A stretch of DNA of 64,000 nt from Trichormus_B sp936914905 (GCF_039871975.1 NZ_JBDPLL010000001.1); one strand, 5' to 3'. Shown: positions 19,128 through 29,163, counted from the stretch's first letter. Program-made: numbers and translations. Notes: generated from the sequence alone by a model not told the origin.

Positions 19128-19693
19128 GTGTCATTGCAATGGGGCTGAGATGCCTTTCAACAGGGGCACTATCAAGACGCAGTGATCTCCTAGAGGAATT
19201 TTCCGAAAATTCTTTAGAACTTAGTTCTCCAGATTATTTAACAGACCAAATGTGGCTGATGAAAGCTTATCAAAAAACAGGCAAAACCGAACAGGGCAAA
19301 ATTCTGTGGCAAAAGTTAATCAATAGTGACAACCAACAGGATCGAGAATCGGCAGAACAAGACGGTCCATTTTTTTCCTCAGTTGCCAAGTCGAAAGCGG
19401 GACGTACAGTAAGCATGGGTGTTAGCTTAGCCATGGCAGGTGTCGGTGGTAGTTTAGCCTTAGCATCTGGTGTTACCATCGCCTTACTATTTGGCATGGT
19501 TTTTGTTTTAGGTTTAAGTGTAATATTAATTTACAATAGTAGCGATCCTTTGACCAGTTTAGCGATCGCTATTGGTATTACCTTAATATTCAATCGGGAG
19601 CAAAGCGATTTTGTGAGGTGGGGTAAAAGTGTGCTTCTAGCTACGTCGATCACAGACATCGCTAAAATATTTTCTGGAATTAAAGTAAAATAA
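19128..19693 (+). pseudogene. 5' part of a broken TPR/membrane protein gene
   Basis: From a GTG at 19128 the frame gives SLQWG, a TGA stop, then DAFQQGHYQDAVIS. A frameshift near 19185 continues it as LLEEFSENSLELSSPDYLTD, MWLMKAYQKTGKTEQGKILW, which is a TPR-like helix-turn-helix pattern. Two hydrophobic segments follow (about 19415-19510 and 19540-19590). Coding similarity stops around 19596, where an inverted duplication and an IS remnant begin. The likely 3' end is at 20586-20752. I cannot identify the protein; a membrane protease with TPR repeats is one possibility. Confidence 0.5.
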
Positions 19694-20588
19694 ATCACAT
19701 CAAACAAATAAATAAAGTTTAAAGTTGCAATACAAGCTATCTTCTCAAAATATCCTAATAAGACTTGCATTCAATAATTTGAGGCTGGTGGGAATAGGCT
19801 ACTTACGCCAGTAATTAAAGAGATAAACATGTATTGATTAGCATGAAAGATTCTCTTAAGGTTGTAAGTATAAGATATTATACAGTTTGAAAATGGATAA
19901 AAGAGGTAAAAATGGAATTACAGAAATTATGCCAACTTCCAGCTATCCATTGACAACGAAGATTTAACATAATTTCCGCATTTTCTCTTAACCAGAATTT
20001 ACTGTTTCCTTTCATTCTTAAATTGACAACTTGGCGGATTAAACTTTCGATAGCTCCACTACCAATAGGTAATTGACGGGCTAAAACCTTAGTATAATTC
20101 AAAAGTTCTTCCCGATAGGCACGTAAAAGATAATTTCTTTGTTTAACCAACCAGAGTTCTAGAATGTTCTCCTACTGCTGAAGCAATAAATTCATCCACA
20201 TTAGTGCAGCTTATCTAATCTTTTCTTCATGGGCCTTAAAAGTGTGTCCATTCGATTCGGGAATGTTATTAATTCCTTAAGGTTTCATAACTTGTTCTTG
20301 AAAATTTTTCAAACATTTGGTCAAATCAAGACTTGAATATATATTTTTATCATTAATGGTAGGCGTTCCCTGTTTTTTCTTTGGAAATCCTACCTTTTTT
20401 TTGACCACAATACCAGTCTGTCTCAACTTCTCTCATCTGATAAATTTATTGAAGCAATTTCATTTAATCTATATGTATACTAATGTATACGATATTTTAA
20501 TCGTAGGGTAAATAATTTTTATCGATGCCTGTTTTCAGTTTAGCGATCGCACACTTCTTACCCCACCTCACAAAATCGCCTTGCTCCC
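19596..20588. repeat. 38-bp inverted repeat flanking an IS remnant
   Basis: GGGAGCAAAGCGATTTTGTG at 19596 onward recurs in reverse complement ending at 20588 (arms 19596-19633 and 20550-20588, about 38 bp with one mismatch and one extra base). Both arms come from the interrupted TPR gene. The intervening roughly 915 bp holds a transposase fragment. This looks like an insertion accompanied by local duplication and inversion rather than true transposon ends. Confidence 0.6.
19878..20335 (-). mobile_element. ISKra4-like transposase C-terminal remnant
   Basis: The minus frame reads ESNGHTFKAHEEKIR, a TAG, AALMWMNLLLQQ, another TAG, and then an open stretch containing LPIGSGAIESLIRQVVNLRM, KFWLRENAEIMLNLRCQWIAG. 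The GSGAIES motif with its catalytic Glu and the following helix are typical of the ISKra4-type DDE transposases. At least two stops and no N-terminal half are present, so the element cannot move by itself. It differs from the ISKra4-type copies at 24786 and 55705. Confidence 0.6.
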
Positions 20589-20752
20589 CTGGTTGGTTTA
20601 GTCGCGGCGTGATGCCCTGGATGGATTTAATTCAACTAGAACGTGAAAATGGCACAGTTATCAACAGCTATCATCGCTTTTGGTTATTTATACTCAGTGG
20701 CGGATCTATTATGCTGGGAGTGGTATTAATTGGATTTCTAAACGGCAAGTAA
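20525..20752 (+). pseudogene. Probable 3' part of the split TPR/membrane protein gene
   Basis: The readable portion is GWFSRGVMPWMDLIQLEREN, then SYHRFWLFILSGGSIMLGVV and a stop at 20750-20752. It has one C-terminal membrane helix. The first 20 codons are read from the inverted duplicate of the upstream gene piece and are not native. I link it to 19128-19693 because of strand, adjacency and the shared duplicated segment; the match is inference. Confidence 0.4.
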
Positions 20753-20800
20753 TCTGCTGTCTAAGCATTTCTAATTTATGCAAGCTGTGTTTTTTTTATG

Positions 20801-20832
20801 CCCCACATCTATAGCTGGGGTTTCTTTTTTGG
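20801..20832. terminator. Hairpin terminator between converging genes
   Basis: CCCCA (20801-20805) and TGGGG (20816-20820) form a short GC stem. A T-run (TTTCTTTTTT) follows on the plus strand and an A/T run precedes it, so it can work both ways between the TPR fragment and the DUF1611 gene. Confidence 0.55.
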
Positions 20833-20970
20833 TGGCTTTTTCAATCCCTAATAGGGATTTAGTTGAATTGCAATTTCAAGGCTTATTTATCTAAGTATGA
20901 ATTTCTAATCTGTCTGCAAACCCCATATCCCTACCCCAGACTATTAGCTTGATGAAGTTTGCAAAGTAGA

Positions 20971-22017
20971 TTACCTCTGCATGACTGCATCTAGCAGTAA
21001 TCCACCACCAAACCGCACGGGATCTGTACAAGGTAGACCTGTTTGAGTTATAGTTTGGGCTATCGCATCCTTAGCCCCAGATTCATCTAAATTCCTAGTA
21101 TTTAAAGCTATCGCCGCTACGGGAACTTTACCAAAAGCACCTCCTGCACTGGCCACAATTTCATACATCTTAATTACCTCTGGTAGCGGTGGAATGGAAA
21201 CATGAGGATTATTACGGTTATGAGTTTGTCCTGCTTGATGAACTAGGATCAAATGGGTTGGTTGAGAACCACGAATCAAAGGTAAAGTTCCAGTTGAACC
21301 AGGATGCAGGAGAGAACCTTGACCTTCAATTTGCAAAATATCGTAGTGTTTACCAAAACGCATCACTAACTGTTCCACAGCACCAGCAGCAAAGTCTACC
21401 CGCACTGCATCTAAAGCGACTCCATCCCCTTCTAACATCAAACCAGTTTGACCAGTAGCTAAAAATTTAGAACGCCAACCGCGCAACTTAGCCGCCCAAT
21501 GTAATTCTAAACTAGTAGACATCTTTCCAATGGCCATATCTGTTCCTACCGTCAACACCCTACGACAGGGAAGAGTCCGGGCTAACCCCGAAGCAACTTC
21601 TAAATTAGCTGGTTCTTTGCGGACATCCCAAATTAACTGTCCTGGTTTCAATAGTGCATTTAAATCTGGGATATTAGCTAAAGGTGTGTGTAAACCGTTA
21701 ACTAAAGACATTCCTCCCTTCAGCGCATCTTGAATATCCGGCCAATAATTATCTGGTACGATTCCACCTTTGGGGGCTATACCAATTACTAAAACTTCCG
21801 GTTTATACTGTAAAGCTGCGGCTACAGAGGCGACAATAGGAACATCGCGCTTGATACCTGTTAATTTTGGGACAGATTTACCTACAGATTCCCGATCTAT
21901 AACTGCAACAATAGGGGCTTCACTGTAGCGTAAAATCGATAATCCTGTTTTCCCCTGAGTTCCACTCAGTCCTTCATGCAGTAGAATTGCTATCTTTTTA
22001 TTAAGGGGCAAACGCAC
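20971..22017 (-). CDS. DUF1611 protein (DgcN-like)
   Basis: Protein of 348 aa with an N-terminal Rossmann-like domain and a C-terminal P-loop-like domain (RRVLTVGTDMAIGKMSTSLE near 155; QIEGQGSLLHPGSTGTL near 235). DUF1611 members include DgcN, shown in marine bacteria to N-acetylate D-glutamate, with DgcA racemising the product. Here the gene overlaps the 3' end of an enolase-superfamily epimerase gene by 17 bp, matching the dgcN-dgcA arrangement. The activity in cyanobacteria is inferred; muropeptide or D-amino acid recycling is the likely context. It appears intact. Confidence 0.75.
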   Translation of the reverse strand: MRLPLNKKIAILLHEGLSGTQGKTGLSILRYSEAPIVAVIDRESVGKSVPKLTGIKRDVPIVASVAAALQYKPEVLVIGIAPKGGIVPDNYWPDIQDALKGGMSLVNGLHTPLANIPDLNALLKPGQLIWDVRKEPANLEVASGLARTLPCRRVLTVGTDMAIGKMSTSLELHWAAKLRGWRSKFLATGQTGLMLEGDGVALDAVRVDFAAGAVEQLVMRFGKHYDILQIEGQGSLLHPGSTGTLPLIRGSQPTHLILVHQAGQTHNRNNPHVSIPPLPEVIKMYEIVASAGGAFGKVPVAAIALNTRNLDESGAKDAIAQTITQTGLPCTDPVRFGGGLLLDAVMQR

Positions 22018-23053
22018 TATATTGTACTCCCAAACCAGGTAAATCGTTAGGTAAAACTCGTCCTGCTTTTACTGATGCACCTGTAAACGGATCATCAATT
22101 AAATTCAGGTGACTATCTAAGTCTAAATAATCAGCTAAAGGTGCAAGTTGTGCAGCTGCTGTATTAGCTAGAGAACTATCAGAATAACAGCCAATCATTA
22201 CTTTTAAACTGTATGCTTTGGCTGTATGTACCATTCGCAAAGCTTCACTTAAACCCCCAGATTTCATCAATTTAATATTAACCCCATCTACATAATCCGC
22301 TAATTGGGGAATATCAGCACTCGTAAAGCAACTTTCATCAACAAAGATTGGTAAAGGTGAATGTTCTTTCAATGTGGCTAAATGTGTTTCTTGACCTCGT
22401 GGTAATGGCTGTTCTATATACTGTATCCCCAAATCGGCTAACCAAAGGGACATGGCGATCGCATCTGCTAAACTCCAACCCCCGTTAGCATCTACAAATA
22501 AATCAATTTCTGGTGCTGTTTCCCGCACCGCTAACAGCATTTTTCTGTCTGCTTCTATCCCCTCGCTCGAACCTAATTTCACCTTCAACAGACGTACATC
22601 CATATATTTTAACCAGTCTCGCGTTCGAGTTGCTGCAGCTGCTGGGGTATTAATCCCAATTGTCACCGAAGTTGGTGCAATCGCATTTCTATTCAGTCCC
22701 CAAAGTTGCCATAGAGATAAACCCACACTTTTACCCATCCAATCATACAGCGCCATATCTAACGCCGCCCTAGCTGCGGAAGGAATTTGATATTTTTTTA
22801 AAACAGCCTCAATTTCCTGACGTTGCCAAGGGTTGAATGATTCTAACACAGGGGTGATTTTTTGCAAGGCTTCAGTAATTATATTAGTTGATTGGTGGTG
22901 ATTACCGACACCTAAGGGTGATGCTTCTCCCCATCCTTCTATGCCATTTTCAATAATTTTTACACAAATATTTGTGGTCTGTGCTGTTGTTCCTCTACTA
23001 ATTGTTAAGGGAAATCGTTTATTGACTGTAAATAGATTGACTAGTATTTTCAT
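22001..23053 (-). CDS. Dipeptide epimerase / DgcA-like enolase-superfamily racemase
   Basis: Protein of 350 aa. Catalytic motifs of the muconate-lactonising subgroup are visible: LLKVKLGS (KxK), LFVDANGGW, YIEQPLPRG, IFVDESCF and VNIKLMKSGG (second catalytic Lys). This set fits L-Ala-D/L-Glu epimerases and N-acetyl-glutamate racemases. It is translated first in a two-gene unit with DUF1611, overlapping by 17 bp. A role in recycling peptidoglycan-derived dipeptides or D-glutamate is likely. The choice between dipeptide epimerase and DgcA cannot be made from sequence reading alone. Confidence 0.82.
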   Translation of the reverse strand: MKILVNLFTVNKRFPLTISRGTTAQTTNICVKIIENGIEGWGEASPLGVGNHHQSTNIITEALQKITPVLESFNPWQRQEIEAVLKKYQIPSAARAALDMALYDWMGKSVGLSLWQLWGLNRNAIAPTSVTIGINTPAAAATRTRDWLKYMDVRLLKVKLGSSEGIEADRKMLLAVRETAPEIDLFVDANGGWSLADAIAMSLWLADLGIQYIEQPLPRGQETHLATLKEHSPLPIFVDESCFTSADIPQLADYVDGVNIKLMKSGGLSEALRMVHTAKAYSLKVMIGCYSDSSLANTAAAQLAPLADYLDLDSHLNLIDDPFTGASVKAGRVLPNDLPGLGVQYSAFAP

Positions 23054-23198
23054 GTTAAATGTTTATGAGCACCCAAAGGCGCAGGGAGAAGAATGAAAAC
23101 GTTATAATTTTAGCCTGTTGGATGTATTGTTTAACTGAACATGGAAAATTTTAGGTTTTCAAATATTAATAGATCATCCTTTATGTCAGGTAAGATAG

Positions 23199-23639
23199 GA
23201 AGAAATAGAGTTACCTAATGGTAAAGTTATAATAGATAATTATTTTGTCCGTCAGTACAGATACGCTGTAGGATATTTTTTCATTGAACTTCCCGCTGGA
23301 GGTTTTAATGCTGATAAAGAAGGTGCAGCAGCATTGAGGGAGTTAAGAAAAGAAACTGGTTATATTGCTGACAATGTCAGAAAAATCGGTACCCAGTAGG
23401 ATAAACCCAGTAAAGATACCAATCTAATTCATTTGTTCATTGCTGAAAATGTGGTAAAGGTTAGATAAGAGGAAAACCTTGATATATCTGAAGAGATTGA
23501 AGTTATTTTAGTTCCTACAGATTCCGTTTTTGAAAAAAATACCACAGGAAAAATTTCCGTTACGGGAACTGTAGCGCCGCTGTTTCTGGGATTGAATTTA
23601 AGTTCCTTGATAGGAAGTAGAAAAACTATTTCTAGTTAA
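23199..23639 (+). pseudogene. NUDIX hydrolase pseudogene
   Basis: The frame EEIELPNGKVIIDNYFVRQY leads into a recognisable Nudix box: GGFNADKEGAAALRELRKET followed by GY. The catalytic REL..ET portion is present, although the downstream E-x-x-E register is approximate. Stops occur at TAG near 23397 and TAA near 23467. The first in-frame codon follows a TAG at 23196, so the 5' end is also lost. ADP-ribose pyrophosphatase-like relatives are about 180 aa, as this would be. Confidence 0.65.
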
Positions 23640-23707
23640 TTCAAAAAGAAGTATCACCGTCAAATAATCATGGCATAATTGGGAAAATGATTAACACGAC
23701 AAGACTT

Positions 23708-23989
23708 ATGCTAAAAACAGTCGAAGGTATTTATCGAGACGGATAACTTGAATTTACCGAACTCCCCGAAAATATTAATAATAGTACCCAGGTTCTTATT
23801 ACCTTTTTAGATACTGGTAAAATCAAACCTAGCAAGATACGTCGATTAATTGAGCACTTAGAAACTATTGCTGGTATTCAACAGGGTTTTGAAGAACTCA
23901 ATAGTGGTCAAAGTCGTCCTCTTACAGATTCTATTCAAGAAATGCAACAGAAATATGACATTTTAAGTGGAAATTACTCCAATTGCTGA
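23708..23989 (+). pseudogene. Antitoxin-like gene with premature stop
   Basis: The ATG at 23708 gives MLKTVEGIYRDG, then TAA at 23744 where Lys or Gln is expected, then LEFTELPENINNSTQVLITF and an open tail to 23989. The N-terminus is that of a common small cyanobacterial protein found ahead of toxin genes. It overlaps the 5' end of the ParE-like remnant by about 20 bp, the usual toxin-antitoxin spacing. Confidence 0.6.
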
Positions 23990-24302
23990 ACAGCAGATTG
24001 AGCAAGCATATTGCTGGTATCTAGAAGGTAATTCTGAATTTACTGATAGCTAGTTTCGAGGATTGATGAATGCTATTAGTACGTCACAAGATAAAGCTCA
24101 TCGTTGTGCTTTAGCAGTTGAACATGAGATCTTTCCAGAAGAAGTTCTTCAATTGCTTTATGGTAAATCTAAGAATGTTTACAGAGTGTTATTTACAATT
24201 CGAGATACTATAAACACTGTAGTATGTGTAGCACATAGTTTATATGTTTGTCATACTGCTCAAGAACCTATAACAGTAGATGATTTAGAAGATTTTACCT
24301 AG
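23967..24302 (+). pseudogene. ParE/RelE-type toxin pseudogene
   Basis: From GTG 23967 the frame reads VEITPIAEQQIEQAYCWYLE, the usual start of ParE-family toxins, then a TAG near 24051 in place of an expected Trp, then FRGLMNAISTSQDKAHRCAL and the C-terminal YRVLFTIRDTINTVVCVAHS core. Apart from this stop the frame is open to 24302. The antitoxin-like partner also has a single stop, so the module is dead. Confidence 0.7.
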
Positions 24303-24372
24303 CATTCAAGGAAAATGTTGAGCAACAAGAACAAGATTATTATCAGAATCCCGGTATCTTTCTCTGAAAGTT

Positions 24373-26485
24373 TCACCTTCTCAAGGGTTGTAATATATAA
24401 TCATAAAAAGCTTCTCTATCTACGTTATTCATAGCTTGAATGTTCCTACCAGCCGGTAATACTTTATTGCATCCTTGACTCACACGATGAGTAATAATTT
24501 CTATTTCCGATTCTCGCAGTTTATAAAATTCAGGTTTTCCTGAATAAGCTGTTTCCAAAACATCCCAACAATAATAATCTTGAGGAATAACTAAGGCGTA
24601 ACATTGTCTTGCTAAATCAGAAAATGGATAATCACGTTGTTTACCCATTTTCTGCACTAACTCTCATGTTACTGGTACATTGTTTGTTAAATCTAAAGGA
24701 CACATAATAATTTCAACTTGCGTTTCCCAAACTCTTGCTGCGGAAACTGCATCCCAATAAAGATTCCATTCCGTAGAAGCGTCTTGGGAGCATCCACTAT
24801 TGGAGGATAGACAAGTTTTAGGAGAAGATAAGGATAAACGAGTGTGGATTAGCAACCATGAACCAGGATAAAAAAGAACGGATCAAAGCCTGCTTAGAAG
24901 AATTGGCAAGATTGTGAGACAAAAGTCAGATAACAGACTTGGAAGGCATAGAAAAAACAGTAAGGAGTCAAATATTAGAACTGGTAAGTCCAGAAATAGC
25001 CCTTTTTTTATGGAACAAACAACCGGAAGGAAAGTAGGTCAAACTAGGAAAGTCAAAACCTTGGTAGGAGAACTAAAACTAAGAGGTAAACAGTTGTAGA
25101 GACTGGGTTTGAAGCCAAGAAGTCGATTAAGTCCATTACTTCAAAAGTGCTCCTTGAGGCTATCAGCTAAGGAATCATATCAAAAAGCAGAAGTTGAAAT
25201 TGAGGCGTTAACAGGAGTAAAAGTTGGCCATAGGACGCAACAAAAACTAGTTGTCGAACAAGATTGGGAGCTACCACAAGCAAAACAAGCTGTCTGTGAA
25301 GTGAGGGTGGATGGTGGAAAAGTATGACTACGGGGCAAAGCACAAACAGGTTGCTACTGACGAGACTATAAAACCGTTCGTCTAGAAGGAATTGATTATG
25401 GAGCATCTTTTGATAACAACCAATCATTAGTTGATTATGTTAATAGCCAGTCTTTGGTTAACTCCCGTGTCTGTTTGGGGGATGGTCATGATGGAGTTTG
25501 GAATTTAGTTAAACAGTTTGGAACTGAAAAATTCAAACCTTTGGAAATTTTGGATTGGTATCACCTCAAAGAGAATCTTTATAAGTTAGTGGTTCTTTAA
25601 AGGGTCTCCAAGCTGTTGAGAGTTTATTGTAGCAAGGTCAGATAGAGCTAATTCAACCTTTATTTAATAATTTTCAAGGTAAACAAGTTAATAAGCTTTT
25701 CGAGATCAGCAAAAAACATCCAACTCGCATTATTAACTACAGCTACTACCAAGCTCAATAAGTGTGTTCTATTGGTTCTGGATCTGTCGAATCTGCTCTT
25801 AAACAGATTGGAGCAAGCACTAAAATTTCTGGCCCACAGTGGAATGTTGAAAGTATCTAGCAAATCCTTTCCTTCCTTGTGCTGATCTCAATGGTTGGCT
25901 TGCTATTTGAGTCTTTCTGCCAAAACTCGATGCTCCCATCTGCCAAAACTCGATGCTCCCAAAAGTATTGTCCTGGTTCTAAACTTTTTTCTACATTTCC
26001 AGCAACATTTAAAGCGCCACCCATCCAAACTATACTATTTTTTTAATCTTCGCTTCTATATCTGGTGCTTTTTCTAATGCGACAGCTACAGTTGTTAAAG
26101 GTCCTATCACCATCAATGTGACTGGTTCTGGTACTGACCGCAATACCCGCACCATAAAATCTTGTCCTGTTTGAGCAACTCAAGGTGTAGTAATTGTTTC
26201 CTGTTGATTGAGAATAGGTAAATGATCCATAATCAATGAATCACAACGATAAAGACGTGGAAAGCGATTAATTCCCCTAACTGTACTTTCTTCGACTGGA
26301 ACATGAGAAAATCCCATTAAATCTAATATTTTGCGTGTCGCACTGACAGCAGGTTGAATATAGCAGTCTGCGGGAGTAACGACAATACCAAGAAGTTCAA
26401 TATGTTCCACCGTCAAAAGTAGCATAGTGGCTAAATAATCATCCACACCGCCATGATGATCCATTAATACCAGTTGTTTTTTCAT
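24373..26485 (-). pseudogene. Inosine-uridine nucleoside hydrolase gene split by an IS
   Basis: The N-terminal half is 25961-26485: MKKQLVLMDHHGGVDDYLAT, where the Ca-binding motif normally reads DHDGGVDD and the first Asp is now His. A TGA follows at about 26179 and a frameshift near 26040. The C-terminal half is 24373-24785: EWNLYWDAVSAARVWETQVE, MCPLDLTNNVPVT, then a stop and frame change near 24662 and YPFSDLARQCYALVIPQDYY. An ISKra4-type element (24786-25960) sits between. The intact enzyme would hydrolyse nucleosides to base plus ribose. It is divergent from a cytosine-deaminase-like gene and near a broken ribokinase. Confidence 0.8.
24786..25960 (+). mobile_element. Decayed ISKra4-type element inserted in nucleoside hydrolase gene
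   Basis: Ends are GGGAGCATC at 24786 and its complement GATGCTCCC at 25960, giving imperfect terminal inverted repeats of about 20 bp. The right end is present twice in tandem (23-bp units, 25918-25940 and 25941-25963). The plus-strand transposase (from ATG 24858) has many stops. Readable parts include IEALTGVKVGHRTQQKLVVE, AVCEVRVDGGKV (catalytic Asp), NSRVCLGDGHDGVWNLVKQF and FKPLEILDWYHLKENLYKL. I see no clear target duplication. A closely related copy lies at 55705. Confidence 0.75.
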
Positions 26486-26501
26486 ATCAGGAGTTTATCA
26501 A

Positions 26502-26933
26502 ATGGATGAGTGTATGCAAGCGGCAATTTCTGAAGCTAAACAGGGTAGAGATGAAGGGGGAATTCCCATAGGTTCTGTTTTGGTCAAAAATGGGAAAATT
26601 CTCGGTAAAGGACACAATAAACGGGTGCAAGATGGTGATCCTGTCACTCATGCAGAAATTGATTGTTTAAGGAATGCTGGTAGAATTGGTAATTATAAAG
26701 GTACAACATTATATTCCACTTTGATGCCTTGTTATTTATGCGCTGGTGCAGTGGTGCAATTTGGGATTAAAAAAGTAATAGCAGGAGAGTCAAGAACCTT
26801 TCCCGGTGCAAAAGAATTTATGGTTTCTCATGGTGTAGAAGTGATTGATTTAAATCTTGATGAATGCGAACAAATGATGAATGAATTTATCACAGAACAA
26901 CCAGAATTATGGAATGAAGATATTGGGAATTGA
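26502..26933 (+). CDS. Cytosine-deaminase-like nucleoside deaminase
   Basis: Protein of 143 aa with zinc-binding motifs THAEID (His and catalytic Glu) and TLMPCYLCAGAV (two Cys), in the order of the cytidine/cytosine deaminase superfamily. The length and the GGIPIGSVLVKNGKILGKGH start resemble yeast-type cytosine deaminase. An AGGAG ribosome-binding site lies just upstream of the ATG. It is divergent from the nucleoside hydrolase gene (16 bp between starts), so the two probably once shared control of pyrimidine salvage. It is the only intact member of the local salvage group. Confidence 0.85.
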   Translation: MDECMQAAISEAKQGRDEGGIPIGSVLVKNGKILGKGHNKRVQDGDPVTHAEIDCLRNAGRIGNYKGTTLYSTLMPCYLCAGAVVQFGIKKVIAGESRTFPGAKEFMVSHGVEVIDLNLDECEQMMNEFITEQPELWNEDIGN

Positions 26934-27009
26934 AGGAGGTATAAGTTCATAATTTCTCGTTCTCACTCTCCGTGGGGGAATGTGATCACAGAGTCTCTAA
27001 CTCTAGTTT

Positions 27010-27830
27010 CACTAAAGAGAGACGGCGGAAAATCTACAAAGGAGTCTGTGTCTGGCTTTCCATAGTGTTAAGATTAGGAAAGAGCTAAGGAAAGAATCAG
27101 GGTTGGGAATAGTAACTGATAGGAACTATCCATGAAGATCTTGATGACTAATTCATAACTGACCTCATAGCCATAACATTTATGAGATGGGCAAAACTAA
27201 TGAACCAATTCGTAATGTTATTAAACCATAAATAGTAAGAATTACTTGTTCGTAAATCTGGGAATTCAGGGGCAATATTTGTTGAGCTACCCGGAATATT
27301 TCTTTAAGTCTAATGACGTGTTTAACAAGAATACCTTTGCTGGAAAACTATTTGTTTCGTGCCTTTTGTTCTGAGTGGGGATCCCATAATGGCTCTCATG
27401 TTTTTCTACCTGTTCAAGGATACTAGGAGGCAAAACATCTCCTAATATCTCTAGCCAGTAATTAAATGTGTCCTTTGCTTCCGTTTTGGAGATACCGAAA
27501 TGCAAACCTAAAACCTCAAATATTGGCATTTTTATCAAATAGAACAAGGATAGACATACCTGTTCTTTTATCTCTAGTTTCGGTTTCCGCCCTCCTCCTT
27601 TCTGATCTATACGTATCTTTTTACTTTCTATCTCACCTTGAAGTTTTTTATGCTGCATTTCAGCTTGGGCTAACAAGTCTTGAAACTGATGGTTAGTTAT
27701 TCCCAGTATTTGTTTTCTACGATATGGATATTCAAGAATATAATTAAGTGGATTTTTCCTTTTGGTAGACGGTCAAAATTCCCTTCTACCATTTTTTTGA
27801 CACCAAGTTAATTTTCCTGACAGGTCTAAG
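27010..27830 (-). mobile_element. IS5-superfamily-like element, degenerate copy 1
   Basis: The minus strand encodes the N-terminal part of a DDE transposase: YPYRRKQILGITNHQFQDLL, then KKIRIDQKGGGRKPKLEIKE and the helix-turn-helix EVLGLHFGISKTEAKDTFNY. Homology stops after VEKHESHYG; the catalytic part is lost by frameshift and deletion. The 3' flank (27010-27220) matches, in reverse, 57770-57972 of a second copy. Family placement is by the HTH_Tnp_4-like N-terminus and is approximate. Confidence 0.65.
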
Positions 27831-28142
27831 GTATAACCTTTAATAATTCATTCCCATACTCTGTATGGGAACAAGCGATTCTAATTTCTCTAAGAGAACT
27901 CCACAAAAAGAAATACCCAATGTCATTTTGAACCTTCGGGGAATGTCTCTGAAAGAAATACTGAAGAATCTCCGAGATGCTTCTTTTCGCTATGCCTTAC
28001 GCCACGCTTCGCGAACGCTACACTCAGCATGACAAGACAGGATCATTTATTTTGTGGCTTACTCTAATTCTTCCTTTGTAGCTTTTGTAGCTTTGCTTCT
28101 CTGCGACTTTGCGTGAAACTTTCCCCTTCATTTCCGTGAAAT

Positions 28143-29055
28143 TTAACCCAAAAACTTTTCTAAAGTAATTCTATCAGCTAAAGAACTCTGCGCCCCTGAT
28201 TTTTTTGTTGCTAAAGCCCCTGTTGCTGCACCCAAAACCACTGCTTTATGTAAGGGAAGTTTGTGGAACCGTGCTTCTGCTAAACCACCATTAAAAGGAT
28301 CACCAGCCGCAACTGTATTAATTACATCAACTGGAAAAGCAGGTGTAAAGAAGGCTTCTTCCATAGTGGTACAATAAACACCTTTCCCGCTTAATTTTAT
28401 CACCGCACATTTAACACCGCGTTGTAATAAAATCTTTGCGGTTTTAGCTGCGGTTTCTTCTCCATTTACAGGAACACCTACTAATTAACTGGCTTCTATT
28501 TCATTGGGTGTGATAATATCAATTAATGGGTAAAGTCCATCTGGTAACTGAGATTGTGCTGGTGCAGGATCGAGAATAACGATAATATTTACATTTTTTG
28601 CGGCCTTGGCTGCTGCAACGACGGCTTCAATAGGAATTTCTAACTCCAAAAGTATAGTTGTTGCGGTTGGTAATAAATTAAGATAATTTCTTGACATCTT
28701 CTTGATCAACCTTCCCATTTGCACCAGGAATCACAATTATGTTATTTTCTCCTGCATGATCTACAGTGATGACTGCAACTCCAGAACTGACACTTTTATC
28801 AATTAATATATTTTGTGTGTTTACACCAGATATTTGTAAATTTTTGATTAGTTCTGCACCAAAAGTATCATTACCAACACGCCCTATCATTAGGGTGGGA
28901 ATTTCTAATTTTGCTAATGCAACTGCTTGATTTGCACCTTTGCCTCCTGGGGTTGTAAAAAATGTTTCTCCTAGCAATGTTTCACTGGCAACTGGTAAGT
29001 GGGAGGTAGTTGCTACTAAATCTATATTGATACTGCCAAAGACGATAATGCTCAT
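28143..29055 (-). pseudogene. rbsK: Ribokinase pseudogene
   Basis: From ATG 29055 the frame gives MSIIVFGSINIDLVATTSHL, TPGGKGANQAVALAKLEIPT (substrate-binding GGKGAN), and AVITVDHAGENNIIVIPGAN. A frameshift near 28685 and a TAA near 28485 interrupt it. The last part, NTVAAGDPFNGGLAEARF, retains the catalytic GD of the PfkB anion hole, although the usual GAGD reads AAGD. It would phosphorylate ribose released by nucleoside hydrolase. The upstream sequence holds a 21-bp tandem repeat (29127-29168) that leads straight into the CRISPR array. Confidence 0.8.
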
Positions 29056-29163
29056 ATAGAAATGATCAATCATCAGGGATAGATTGACAAAGTTTTGTTC
29101 GTGACTTCTAATTGCGATCGCTCTCTCAGTCTTTAGCATCAAGTTTTCAGTCTTTAGCATCAA

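Noticed and set aside
27848..27872. Small hairpin TTCCCATAC/GTATGGGAA
   Set aside because: A 9-bp stem without a T-run and with no gene end nearby; it is probably a spacer palindrome.
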